Origin: Candidatus Aerophobota bacterium
GTDB lineage: Bacteria; Aerophobota; Aerophobia; Aerophobales; AE-B3A
Assembly (NCBI GenBank): GCA_030616535.1
Contig: JAUWXE010000003.1
Coordinates: forward strand, 1 to 36,856
Length of the DNA stretch: 36,856 bases
Direction: 5' to 3'
The notes below the pieces were generated by a model. It did no database searches. It saw nothing but the letters and a program-made list of their open reading frames with translations, and was not told the origin of the DNA. Shown piece after piece: positions 1 through 8,091 of the stretch (its first letter is position 1; each line of letters begins with the position of its first letter). A program made the translations under genes and the position numbers.

Positions 1-2
1 CT

Positions 3-386
3 GACAAAGAACTTACCCTGATGAATTCTCTTTATGAGAATGAACTCAGGCTCTATAAAAACTTCTTTTCTCCGGTAATGAAACTCATCAAGAAAGAAAG
101 AGTTGGAAGCAAGGTCAAAAGAAAGTACGATATTCCCAAAACTCCTTATCAAAGACTCATTGAGTCAGGACAAATCTCCGAAGAGGCAAAGAGAAAATTA
201 CAAATCCTTTACCAGAGTCTTAATCCCGCAGAGTTAAAGAGAAAGATCGAGGAGAAAACACATAAACTCTACCAAGCTTATGAAGAGAAAAGGAGAGGAC
301 AAGAAGCCATTCCCTTCAAAAGACAATTACCTCGTACGGTTAGAAATTATATGATTCAACAACCTCCAATTGGGTTAGGGGGTTAA
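3..386 (+). pseudogene. transposase, C-terminal part (cut by window edge)
   Basis: The reading frame is open from the window edge to the stop at 384-386, so the gene starts outside. The visible part resembles the C-terminal tail of rve/DDE-type insertion-sequence transposases, with the family-like stretches KVKRKYDIPKTPYQRL and LNPAELKRKIEE. The catalytic core would lie upstream and is not visible, so I cannot tell whether the gene is intact. The ATG at 21 is internal and is not a likely true start. It is followed by a T-rich stretch (about 391-413) and then directly by the left end of a second insertion sequence, so mobile DNA has piled up here. The family assignment rests on recalled similarity of the tail, not on catalytic residues. 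Confidence 0.6.
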
Positions 387-414
387 ATGATTTGACACGT
401 TCCCCTTTTTTTTC

Positions 415-440
415 TGATATGTAACCTTCAAAGTTAGACT
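415..440 (+). repeat. left terminal inverted repeat of the insertion sequence
   Basis: The core GTAACC-TT-CAAAGTTAGACT (421-440) is the reverse complement, with a few mismatches, of the outermost right-end unit at 2141-2160. A second, poorly conserved unit follows at about 442-462. Confidence 0.65.
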
Positions 441-855
441 CGGGAACATTAAAATAAGACTCTTTCTGGAGGGAATAAAAGGGAGTTTCTGGAGAAAAAA
501 TCTTAAGGATTTGGAGAAAGATATTTTTCCAAGTTGAGTCCAGAATTTTTTGTGAACCCCGTGCAAGAGTAGGAAGTTATTCCTAAGAGTGGCTTTCAAG
601 AATCATGAAGGCAAAGATAAGAATTCTCTTTTTGAGGCCTCAATGATTTCCCTCGAGGGAGTCAAAATCCTGAGATGCCTTATCATTCTACATTATAAGA
701 AACTCATAGAGGCTCATTTTAGCCCTTAAAAATTTTTAGATGGGGAAAACATCATCTAGAGAAAGAAATTAGCCTCCCTGAGTCTCTAGGTGAGCCCCTT
801 TTTACTTGGAAAGTTAGGTAAATCCAGGAGAGAAAGTGCTCTTTGAAATTAAAAT

Positions 856-888
856 GGTAAACTTCCCTATAAAATAGGGAGGCTTACC
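856..888 (+). promoter_or_regulatory. hairpin over the transposase ribosome-binding site
   Basis: TCCCTAT (864-870) pairs with ATAGGGA (874-880) around an AAA loop. GGTAA (856-860) can pair with TTACC (884-888) to extend the stem. The right arm covers the GGGAGG Shine-Dalgarno sequence just before the ATG at 890. Hairpins that hide the start of a transposase gene are a known way insertion sequences limit read-through translation; this role is inferred here. Confidence 0.45.
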
Positions 889-889
889 C

Positions 890-2095
890 ATGGGAAAACA
901 GATTCACAAAAGGCTGCCCAAAGATTTTGTAAAGGATCTCATCGAGACATTTTATGCCGAGGAAATTGGCAGGGAAAAAGCTTGTGAGCTTCTGGGACTA
1001 TCCAAGAGTGGACTTTATTGGTGGAGAGAAAAATCCCTTGCCTCGAGAAATAAAGGAGAAGAATTCAAACTCTACAGTAAAGATGCTAAGCCTACTCGAT
1101 CCTTTCCTCCAGAAGTAGAAAAGTTCCTTCACGAGGAGCTTTACTACATAACCCGCTGTGAGGGTAGATTTAAGAATAAGTTTAACTTCTCCTTTTTAGC
1201 CGAAGAAGCTAAAGAAAAAGTTTGGCAGGCCCTTCAATAGAAACAGTATTCGACGATTTGCCCTCAGACATAAGTATTATGAGGCAAAACCTGATGAAAA
1301 GAAAAAGGTTTACATTCGGTTTGAAACCCCAGGGCCAGGATTCTTGTTTCAACACGATACTTCTCACCATATGTGGCTACCTCTAACCAACTCTTTTAGT
1401 GATCTAATCTTAACCAAGGATGATTATAGCCGAAAGGTTGTGGGAAGAAAGCTAGTGGAAAAAAGATTTGCTTTGATCATCTCTCAGTTGCCAGGAAAAC
1501 AATCGAGGATTATGGCCTACCCTTAGCCTATTATGTAGATCAACATAGCATCTTCCGCTTTGTTAAGCACCGGGGAATCCATGTTAGCTATACGGTGGGT
1601 GAGGATGAGGGAAAGATTCAGTTCAAAAGAGCTTTGGAGAGCTTAGGGACAGGGGTAATCTATGCTCACTCACCAGAAGCCAAGGGAAAGATAGAAAAGA
1701 GGTTCGATTATTTTCAAAGAAGACTTCCCTTCCTTTGCGAAAGATACAAGGTGGTAAAGATAGCTGAGGCAGAAAAGGTCCTTGATGAGCTAATCGAGTT
1801 CTACAATGAAAAGCGAGTTCATCAGGAGACTGGCCAGACCCCTAATGATCGCTGGGAAAAGGGAGAAAGAGAAGGGAAAACTAGAATAAGAGCTTTACCG
1901 GAAGACATTGATCTAGACTATGTCTTTTCCCTTCATTATGAAAGAAAGGTAAAAACAGACGGAACTATAAGTTTTAACGCCAGAAGATGGAAGGTAGGCA
2001 AATTCCCCAAAGATAAAGTCACTGTTTGCTTTATTCCAGAAAAGAAGATTATGATCTTTAAGGATAAACAAAAGCTGTGGGAATACCATCTATAG
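890..2095 (+). pseudogene. DDE (rve-type) transposase, two frameshifts
   Basis: The reading runs in one frame from the ATG at 890 and is lost near an A-run at about 1215-1219. It continues one frame over (RPFNRNSIRRFALRHKYY, then FQHDTSHHMW with the first catalytic Asp) and shifts back near the A-run at about 1459-1465 to finish at 2095. Stitched together it gives an N-terminal helix-turn-helix (GREKACELLGLSKSGLYWW), an integrase core with Asp in FQHD, Asp in AYYVDQHS and Glu in PEAKGKIEKRF, and a beta-rich C-terminal domain like that of Mu/IS21-type transposases. The first shift is in the +1 direction, whereas programmed shifts in insertion sequences are usually -1, so I read both as decay. 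It is the only gene of the element. Confidence 0.75.
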
Positions 2096-2161
2096 ATTCC
2101 AACTTTAGGGTTACAAAATTCCGACTTTGAGTGTTACAGGATTCCAACTTTGGTGGTTACG
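2096..2161 (+). repeat. three tandem subterminal repeats at the right end of the insertion sequence
   Basis: The units are at 2096-2115, 2118-2138 and 2141-2161, each of the form ATTCCrACTTT followed by a short variable part and GTTAC. They are probable transposase-binding sites. The last unit is the terminal inverted repeat matching 415-440. Confidence 0.7.
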
Positions 2162-2197
2162 TATCAACCAGTTAACCGTCCTCGACAAAAAATAAAA

Positions 2198-2211
2198 ATA
2201 TGTTAACATAT
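2198..2211. promoter_or_regulatory. perfect 14-bp palindrome, candidate operator upstream of gntR
   Basis: ATATGTTAACATAT is a perfect palindrome, 63 bases before the chosen start of the GntR-type gene. A possible -35 (TCGACA, 2182-2187) and -10 (TAACAT, 2204-2209) place it over the promoter, as expected for autoregulation. HutC-type GntR proteins bind short AT-rich palindromes. A second GTTAAC lies at 2171-2176. The operator role is inferred. Confidence 0.4.
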
Positions 2212-2274
2212 AAAATAGATTATGATATTATTCTTTCGTGGCGCAAGGATGTATATGAGAAAAAGGAGAGATCG

Positions 2275-3006
2275 GTGCCAAGGAAAGTCCTTAAAGACTC
2301 CAAGATTCCTTTATATCATCAGATAAGGGAGGATTTACGAGCCCGCATAGAGGAAGGAGAATGGCTTTCAGGGGAGCTTATTCCTGCAGAAAAGGAACTA
2401 TGTGCCGAATATAAGGTGAGCAAAATAACGGTCTTAGAGGCAATAAAGGGCCTTGTAAGAGAGGGACTGCTTTACCGAAAACAGGGCAAAGGAACATTTA
2501 TGGCTAAACCTAAGCTAGAGCAAAGTCTTAATAGGTTTTATAGTTTCACTGAAAGTATGCGGCAAAAAGGACTCGAACCAGAACAGAGGATATTAAAAGT
2601 AAAGTTTACTGAGGCTGACAAGCATTCTGCAAAACATCTTAGGATTAGAAAGGGAGAGAAGATCACTGAAATAGAAAGATTAAGATTAGTGAATGGCGAA
2701 CCCTTCTACCTAGAAACAATTATGATTCCAGTTAAGTTATGCCCTAATTTACACCTAAAAGACATTAGCTCCAAACCCCTGAATGATATATTAAGGAATG
2801 AATATAAGATACCTTTAATTAGAGCAAAAGAGTGCTTCGAGCCAATTATTGTCGACAGTTACGAAGCTCAAATGCTCGGCGTAAAGGATGGCGCACCTGC
2901 CCTGCTGCTAGAACACACTACTTATACCACGAAAAACCAGACAGTACTTTTCAGCAAGGGAATAATTAGAGGAGATCGGTGTAGGTATTATACCGAGCTT
3001 GAATAA
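2275..3006 (+). CDS. GntR family regulator, HutC/UTRA type
   Basis: A predicted DNA-binding repressor or activator of 243 residues that senses a small ligand, probably a sugar or sugar phosphate made by this cluster. An N-terminal winged helix (about residues 10-75) has the GntR signature: YHQIREDL, then SGELIPAEKEL, then VREGLLYRKQGKGTF. A UTRA ligand-binding domain follows (about 95-240) with GEKITEIERLRLVNGEPF and a C-terminal DRCRYYTEL. I chose the GTG at 2275 because AAGGAGAG lies at 2263-2270. The in-frame ATG at 2200 sits inside the palindrome and lacks a Shine-Dalgarno sequence. The gene lies right after the insertion sequence and before two glycosidase-like genes, so it most likely controls them. 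Confidence 0.88.
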   Translation: MPRKVLKDSKIPLYHQIREDLRARIEEGEWLSGELIPAEKELCAEYKVSKITVLEAIKGLVREGLLYRKQGKGTFMAKPKLEQSLNRFYSFTESMRQKGLEPEQRILKVKFTEADKHSAKHLRIRKGEKITEIERLRLVNGEPFYLETIMIPVKLCPNLHLKDISSKPLNDILRNEYKIPLIRAKECFEPIIVDSYEAQMLGVKDGAPALLLEHTTYTTKNQTVLFSKGIIRGDRCRYYTELE

Positions 3007-3215
3007 ATACAGATGTAAATACTAAGTAAACCCCGTTAGAATTCCACTAATGTGGAGAAAATACCTTGAAAATTGGGTATTATAAGAAGTGAGGTCCCTA
3101 TTTTATCCTTTATTTTTCCCGAGGTGGGGGGGATGTTGCCTTTGGGACGTGGTTCACTGAATATTTACATACAGATGTTCTCTCCAAGATCCTGATAATC
3201 TTCCGAGGAGGTAAT
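3007..3215 (+). promoter_or_regulatory. leader region between gntR and the first catabolic genes
   Basis: Two small hairpins follow the gntR stop: TCCAC (3043-3047) with GTGGA (3052-3056), and AATACC (3060-3065) with GGTATT (3076-3081). A G-run lies at 3125-3132. None is followed by a T-tract, so I do not call a terminator. A promoter for the downstream genes is likely here but I cannot fix its elements. Confidence 0.25.
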
Positions 3216-3281
3216 ATGTCTATTGGTCGACAACTCAGAGGGGAATTGGTCCCCCGGAGTATGTACAATCGGTTAACATGA
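3216..3281 (+). CDS. possible 21-residue leader peptide
   Basis: The ATG at 3216 has an excellent AGGAGG (3206-3211) four bases upstream and the frame reads 21 codons to a TGA at 3279-3281. That stop overlaps the ATG (3278) of the following short frame. I recognise no similarity. It may be a leader peptide, a translational coupler, or what is left of a broken gene that once continued into 3278-3532. The good ribosome site is the only support. Confidence 0.25.
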   Translation: MSIGRQLRGELVPRSMYNRLT

Positions 3282-3532
3282 TGCATTTAGAGAGAAAAGA
3301 TAAGGTGGATATCTCTGACCAAATCGGAGCATGTACGGATTTTATGCCTAGGACCCGCAATGAAAGTATCTATGATGCTATTACCGCTGCGTATAGGGCA
3401 GAATTTGCAGGACTTGAGTTATTTCCTACAAAGGATCAGGCTGTCATGTTACATGAAAGTCTGTTGAGGAGATTAATTCTCCAAGCTAGGAGGTGCACAC
3501 AATGGGCTTCCAAATTCATGCAGGTGAGGTAA
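3278..3532 (+). pseudogene. fragment resembling a xylose-isomerase-like TIM barrel N-terminus
   Basis: The 84-residue frame contains SIYDAITAAYRAEFAGLEL. This resembles the first strand-helix-strand of sugar phosphate isomerase/epimerase (xylose-isomerase-like) TIM barrels, where a helix with repeated Ala is followed by a strand ending GxEL. The rest (ESLLRRLILQARRC and onward) does not continue the fold, and full members are about 280-330 residues. I read it as a remnant whose 3' part was lost when the present neighbour came to lie behind it. It overlaps the start of the gene at 3502 in another frame. It could instead be an unrelated small protein. Confidence 0.3.
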
Positions 3533-5517
3533 GTATATTTTTCGATAGGCAGGCTAAGCCCGCTAAAATTAAGTTATTTGGTCAATCCTTTAATCAGCCA
3601 GCACATATAGTGTCCTATGGTCTATGGGGGAAAAAGGCCAAAGTAAGGAGAATTGCCTCAAAGAAAGAAGGAAAACTTACTGCTTATTTAGAAGTGGAAG
3701 AGAAAGAAGCTGTTTTTCGCGCAGAAACATCAAGGAATGGAATTAAATTAGCCCTTAGGAGCCTTACAGATGATAGAAGCTGTTATGCCCACCTCACTCT
3801 TTTCTTTCCAGAAGAATTAAAAATTTACTTTCCTGGGACTCCGGTGGGTTTCACCTCTGGAATGAGTGCTCGATTGTTTGATAGGAGAATGCCTGTTGGT
3901 TCTACCTTTGCAACTCCCGAAACCGAACATGGCTCTAAAGGGCTTTCCCATCAGTTAATTTTGGTAGAATCTGATCGAGGCTGTCTTTGTTTAACGAATC
4001 GATCTGATTTAAGGGAAGTCTTCTCCTTGGATGTGAGAGGTTTAGCTTATCCTAGGATTAAAATTAGCCGATCTGTAGAAGGTTTCTCTTTTACCTACTA
4101 TTGGCCGTCTGCGGTTCCTCTTTTCCTACGGTCTTTTCCCTCCTTACAAGAAGCTGTCAGGGACTACAAGCAGTGGATGGAAAATACGTTCAATCTCATT
4201 CCACTCGAGCAAAACTCTGGCCTGCCAGATTGGTTTTTCAACACCAAGCTGATTATAACCTTGGATATGTGGCGGTCAAATGGGCAAATAGCCCACAACT
4301 ATCAACATCTAATAGATCTTTGCAAGGACATGCGAAAAGCAAGGGCTCCTAAAGATACCTTATTCTACCTTCCTGGATGGAATTATAAGTACGATGCACA
4401 TTATCCAGAGTATTCCCCCACTCCAGAGCTTGGTGGTCCTAAAAAATTCAAGCAGATGGTGGATACGGCTCATGAGTGTGGATATCGAATTATGGTTCAT
4501 ACCATGCCATGTGGAGTGGATCCTTACCTACCTCAATTTGAAATTACGAAAAAGTGGGTTAAAAAAGGGCACATTTTTGCCAATTACGCTGGCTGGCCAG
4601 GAGGCTCTAAAGTCTTAAAATATGACTGGGAAGGTAAAAAAGAACAAATTTCCGGTACAATGGTCGATAATTCCATTCTTTTTCCGACGATTACTATCCC
4701 TGAAAAGTGTGAGGCTAAGTTGGTTATAGGGGGTTTAAGTGGTTTTGGAGGACAAATCAAGATTACAGTTGGTGAGCGAAGGCTAGAATCACCTCCTCAA
4801 TGGTTCATGAAAAATGACTCTTACACCTTTCCTTTTCCCTTCTTCTTCAAAGCCGGGACTAACCAAGTTCACCTGAAATTTACAGAAGCGGAGTTAACCA
4901 AAGATATGAATATCTGGTATCAGATTGTAGATTGTTTCCATTTTGCTCCTATCTGGACCTATCCCTTTGTAGGTACTGAGCTGAGTAACCCAGAATGGGC
5001 AAGTTACTTTACTGGAAGAGTATCTTCTTTGGTTCAGCAATTTGACATAGACGCCGTTCACCTTGATGCTCACATTTTAGGAGGAACCTCTTGGGAAGGA
5101 ACGGAACTTTTTAACCAGTTGCGGAAACAGATTCCAAAAACGGTATTTAGTTGCGAGGTCTTTGATGAGCCCGCTATGAGTTTTTTCTCTCTCATACAAA
5201 ATGGAGAAATTCTAACCAACAAAGAATTAAATGAATGGCGCAATCAATATACCCCTATTTTTTCCAACTTGATTTTAGACTATGTAAAGCTGTATCCGCA
5301 TTTATGTGTTCCGGAAGGATTAGTCCCAGTAGCAAAAGTATGCAATATAGAGAAGCCACCAACTGAGGTAAGTGAAGAACAACGAAAGCGAATCAGAGAA
5401 GTTGTAATGAATGCCGGAAAATACGGTGTTATCCCCAATCTAAGGTTGAATTACAAAGATTATGGTTTGGATCAGGAAACTAAACAAGTTATAGCGCAAT
5501 TGGTCGCCTCATTCTAA
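3502..5517 (+). CDS. putative glycoside hydrolase, DUF6259-like TIM barrel
   Basis: A 671-residue protein resembling DUF6259-type, GH101-related proteins: an N-terminal beta-rich region (about 1-230) followed by a barrel. Barrel signatures are LPGWNYKYDAHYPEY, then a helix and GYRIMVHTMP, and late in the chain AVHLDAH (Asp522) and SCEVFDEP (Glu552, Asp555, Glu556). Asp522 and Glu552 are my candidates for the catalytic carboxylates, by position only. A beta-sandwich-like insertion lies near 385-475. No signal peptide is seen, so it should act in the cytoplasm on imported glycosides. The start at ATG 3502 follows AGGAGG at 3488-3493 with ideal spacing. Its substrate is unknown; the GH36-like neighbour suggests alpha-linked hexose or a related sugar. 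Confidence 0.65.
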   Translation: MGFQIHAGEVSIFFDRQAKPAKIKLFGQSFNQPAHIVSYGLWGKKAKVRRIASKKEGKLTAYLEVEEKEAVFRAETSRNGIKLALRSLTDDRSCYAHLTLFFPEELKIYFPGTPVGFTSGMSARLFDRRMPVGSTFATPETEHGSKGLSHQLILVESDRGCLCLTNRSDLREVFSLDVRGLAYPRIKISRSVEGFSFTYYWPSAVPLFLRSFPSLQEAVRDYKQWMENTFNLIPLEQNSGLPDWFFNTKLIITLDMWRSNGQIAHNYQHLIDLCKDMRKARAPKDTLFYLPGWNYKYDAHYPEYSPTPELGGPKKFKQMVDTAHECGYRIMVHTMPCGVDPYLPQFEITKKWVKKGHIFANYAGWPGGSKVLKYDWEGKKEQISGTMVDNSILFPTITIPEKCEAKLVIGGLSGFGGQIKITVGERRLESPPQWFMKNDSYTFPFPFFFKAGTNQVHLKFTEAELTKDMNIWYQIVDCFHFAPIWTYPFVGTELSNPEWASYFTGRVSSLVQQFDIDAVHLDAHILGGTSWEGTELFNQLRKQIPKTVFSCEVFDEPAMSFFSLIQNGEILTNKELNEWRNQYTPIFSNLILDYVKLYPHLCVPEGLVPVAKVCNIEKPPTEVSEEQRKRIREVVMNAGKYGVIPNLRLNYKDYGLDQETKQVIAQLVASF

Positions 5518-5610
5518 GACACGTTCAGCTATAGCCAACGAGTTTCGTCTTTAGTTATGGCAGAGTTTTGCATTGTGTAACGTTAATGGCGTTTAGTTGA
5601 AATATAAGAA

Positions 5611-5650
5611 GGGACAAAAGGGGTCTTTGTCCTCTATTAATAATTTTTTA
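5611..5650 (+). terminator. probable rho-independent terminator
   Basis: GGACAAA (5612-5618) pairs with TTTGTCC (5626-5632) around a 7-base loop. An A/T-rich run ending in TTTTTT (5643-5649) follows. It lies 94 bases after the stop of the DUF6259-like gene and would separate it from the GH36-like gene. The T-run starts about 10 bases after the stem, so termination may be weak. Confidence 0.5.
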
Positions 5651-5707
5651 TCCGAGGTGGTTCCCTTTTACTTTGTTACAGTGAGCCCTTTTGGGATTGA
5701 TATTCAC

Positions 5708-5850
5708 AGGCCGGAGGGAGGTGAGAGAGCAAATATGGCCATTAGCTGAGAAATAAAAGAAGGTTTTCCAAAAAGAGAAGTGTCGAAAAATTAATTTCTC
5801 TTTTTGGGAGCTTTCCACAAAAAATGAACGATGTCTGCTGAACAGGGAGG
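5708..5850 (+). promoter_or_regulatory. structured leader, copy A (upstream of the GH36-like gene)
   Basis: This stretch matches 8092-8235 over about 140 bases. A short stem GGCC/GGCC (5709-5712 with 5737-5740) closes a 24-base loop that contains GGGAGGTGAG. After a conserved TTAGCTGAG comes a 55-base hairpin (5760-5814): AAGGT pairs with GCTTT, then AAAAAGAGAA (5770-5779) pairs with TTCTCTTTTT (5796-5805), and the loop contains GTGTCGAAAAATTAA. Downstream, ATGAAC and GTCTGC are also shared. Equal hairpin and loop lengths with pairing-preserving changes suggest a functional RNA or a repeated regulatory cassette. Its ligand, if any, is unknown. Confidence 0.5.
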
Positions 5851-5897
5851 AAAAAAGAATTTTCGAGTGAACTAATAATGTGACTGAGGAGGTGATG

Positions 5898-7931
5898 ATG
5901 GTTAACAATGTACTAACTAATAGGAATGCAGGAAAGAGGATAGGGGATTTTTTCCGAGAGATGAACGTCGATAACCCGTTTTGCGAAGGACTGGCTGAAA
6001 CATTCGGTTTCGGGTTGGGATACGACAGGGTTAAACACGAAGAATGTTTCCAGGATCTCAAACTTCATGCTGTTTCAAACCGGGGATCTAAGCAGATTAC
6101 AGAACAGGTTTGGAGAAATAGTACAGAATGTCTGGAAATCAGAGTTGAATACGAGCTCTTTCCAGAGCACAATGCGTTGAAATATCAGGGACGCATTCAC
6201 AATATCGGTGATAAACCCATACCACGAGTAAAAGATCTACACACGGTGCAATGGGGCTTTCCTGTTTCTACTATTGGACCACCCACAATCCACGGAGCGG
6301 GCGGAGGGATGAAGGATAACTTTTACCCACCCCCCTCATATCGTAGGTTTGATACCACCTTAGTTGAGTCGCGTTATGGTGATGGATTGATCGTTGGCTC
6401 AAGGTTGGGGCGATCCTCCAATGCATACCTTCCTTTCTTCGTTGTGAGCAATGGTGCTGATTCGCACGGGATCTTTTTTGCCCTTGGTTGGTCAGGAAAC
6501 TGGAAGGCAAAATTCCAATTGCATGAGACCAACCAGAACTCGCAACAGTTTCTTATTAAGGCATGGTTACCCGCGGTTGATCTGATGCTCATGTCTGGGG
6601 AGGAAATACCAATCCCGGAGGTTTTAATAGGCTTATATGATGGATCTGCTCTTAATGGAATGAATGCACTGCGTCGAACCATTTACGAGAGGTATGTTCC
6701 CTTACTGGCGGGCAAGAAAGTTGTTCCTTTAACTGGATTTGGTAGCTGGTTCGCTTACAATGGTATAGTTGGTGCTCCCAGAATTAATGAGCACAGCCTA
6801 AAAAAACAGGTAGATACGGCCGCAGAGATAGGCTGCGAGTACTTTGAGGTTGACGACGGTTGGGAGGTTGGCTGGCAGGAGGGTCTAGGATTCAATGAGC
6901 GAAGAATGGATTGGGTAGCCGATGAGGCGAAATTCCCTTTCGGTCTTGATAAATTTGCAAAGTATGTTGAAGACAAAGGGATGAAGTTTGGTCTCTGGCT
7001 TGATCTTGCTCGAACCACTCGACGATCCAATTTGCTCCAGGAACATCCTGAATGGGTGATCTGGTCAGAAAAGGATCCAGATAGAGGCCTTGTTAACTTC
7101 GGTCTGTCACAGGTTCGTGAGTGGGCAAAAGGTATTTTTAGTGAACTGGTTGAAAAGTACCATATGCAGTGGGTAAGAAACGATTACAACGTGGATCCCG
7201 AGTTCCAATGGACCAAATATGATCCTCCAGAGCGTAAGGGCATAACAGAGATCAGACACATAGAAGGTCTCTATGAGGTTATGGAGTGGGTTCTGAAGAA
7301 TTATCCCTCGTTGTGCGTTGAGCAGTGTGCAAGCGGAGGACGGATGATAGATTTGGGGACTCTCCGCCGAGCACATATGGTTTTTGTCAGTGATCACACA
7401 ATCAGCGCGGATATCTGTCGGTATCATCTCTCAGGGGCTAGCTGTTTCTTGCCATCCATACTGCTCCATACTGATCTTTCTCACCATACTGAGGCGTACC
7501 CCGATGTGTTCTACCTGAGCCGCTTCGGTGGTGCTTTAGGCATTGGTGATGACATTGCAAGATGGTCTCCGGTTTTGCAAGAGAAGGCTAAAAAGATGAT
7601 AGGTATATATAAATTGATCCGACATTTTCTTGCAGGTGATTTCTATCCGGTGTTCTCCCAACCTGTTTCGATAAGGGAATGGGATGGTTGGCAGTTCCAC
7701 GATCCCTCTTCTGATTCAGGCATAGTAGTAGTGTTTAGGGTGCAGAGCACACAGGCACAGAAACTGGTTAAGCTATCTGCACTCGATCGTCACAAGAGCT
7801 ATTCGTTGACTAACCTACTTATCAGTCAAGAAACGGTAGTTTCCGGCCAGACACTTCAGGACGAAGGTTTTGCAATTAGTCTTGAATGTGGTGAAGCGGA
7901 AATTTGGCGCTATCAGCCGTCCACGGGATGA
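5898..7931 (+). CDS. GH36-like alpha-galactosidase family glycosidase
   Basis: A retaining glycosidase of clan GH-D type, 677 residues. An N-terminal beta-sandwich (about 1-285) precedes a barrel beginning at GFGSWFAYNG. Family marks are YFEVDDGWEVGW, KFGLWLDL, the nucleophile strand WVRNDYN (Asp429), the glycine motif EQCASGGRMIDLG and the acid/base strand VFVSDHT (Asp499). Standard GH36 enzymes have KWDxN at the nucleophile and CSxGGGR; here these are RNDYN and CASGGR, so the substrate may not be plain alpha-galactoside. No signal peptide is seen. AGGAGGTGA (5887-5895) supports a start at ATG 5898 (or 5895) over the upstream GTG at 5880. It sits between the DUF6259-like gene and the importer genes, behind the structured leader A. 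Confidence 0.85.
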   Translation: MVNNVLTNRNAGKRIGDFFREMNVDNPFCEGLAETFGFGLGYDRVKHEECFQDLKLHAVSNRGSKQITEQVWRNSTECLEIRVEYELFPEHNALKYQGRIHNIGDKPIPRVKDLHTVQWGFPVSTIGPPTIHGAGGGMKDNFYPPPSYRRFDTTLVESRYGDGLIVGSRLGRSSNAYLPFFVVSNGADSHGIFFALGWSGNWKAKFQLHETNQNSQQFLIKAWLPAVDLMLMSGEEIPIPEVLIGLYDGSALNGMNALRRTIYERYVPLLAGKKVVPLTGFGSWFAYNGIVGAPRINEHSLKKQVDTAAEIGCEYFEVDDGWEVGWQEGLGFNERRMDWVADEAKFPFGLDKFAKYVEDKGMKFGLWLDLARTTRRSNLLQEHPEWVIWSEKDPDRGLVNFGLSQVREWAKGIFSELVEKYHMQWVRNDYNVDPEFQWTKYDPPERKGITEIRHIEGLYEVMEWVLKNYPSLCVEQCASGGRMIDLGTLRRAHMVFVSDHTISADICRYHLSGASCFLPSILLHTDLSHHTEAYPDVFYLSRFGGALGIGDDIARWSPVLQEKAKKMIGIYKLIRHFLAGDFYPVFSQPVSIREWDGWQFHDPSSDSGIVVVFRVQSTQAQKLVKLSALDRHKSYSLTNLLISQETVVSGQTLQDEGFAISLECGEAEIWRYQPSTG

Positions 7932-8091
7932 GTCATATCTATTAACGATCAGATTAGATGAACCTCAAGTGAATTGGTGTGAGGCTTTCGTGCATAATCT
8001 AGTGAAAGGCGATGAAGGTGAAACTAAATCCCAGAGAAAAAATAGGCAAAAATATTGCTTTCCCACTGTCTAGTTTGAAGGAATAAAAATA
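7932..8091 (+). other. spacer after the GH36-like gene
   Basis: No gene or clear terminator is seen in these 160 bases. The leader copy B begins right after. Confidence 0.4.

Larger units (their letters stand above)
387..889. other. non-coding stretch before the transposase
   Basis: No convincing gene is seen in these 503 bases. The stretch holds the left terminal repeat of the insertion sequence (415-440) with a weaker second unit (about 442-462), then about 400 bases of A/G-rich sequence with no recognisable coding content, and finally a hairpin over the transposase ribosome-binding site (856-888). The T-run at 405-413 lies just outside the element and could be the end of the preceding element. 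Confidence 0.5.
415..2166 (+). mobile_element. degenerate insertion sequence with multi-repeat ends
   Basis: The element is bounded by imperfect inverted repeats: TGATATGTAACC at 415-426, and GGTTACGTATCA at 2155-2166, which is the reverse complement of TGATACGTAACC. The match continues inward as CAAAGTTrGA. The right end carries three tandem copies of a 20-22 base unit at 2096-2161, spaced 22-23 bases apart; the left end carries one clear and one decayed copy. The single transposase inside has two frameshifts, so the element is probably immobile on its own. Ends with several transposase-binding repeats are known from Mu, Tn7 and IS21-type elements. No clear target-site duplication is visible. 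About 1.75 kb in total. Confidence 0.7.

Noticed and set aside
1200-1530. Programmed frameshift to make a fused transposase.
   Set aside because: Two shifts are needed, and the first is in the +1 direction at an A-run where slippage would normally give -1. Decay is simpler.
5880-5897. GTG at 5880 as the start of the GH36-like gene.
   Set aside because: The strong AGGAGGTGA at 5887-5895 lies inside that extension and points to the ATG at 5898.
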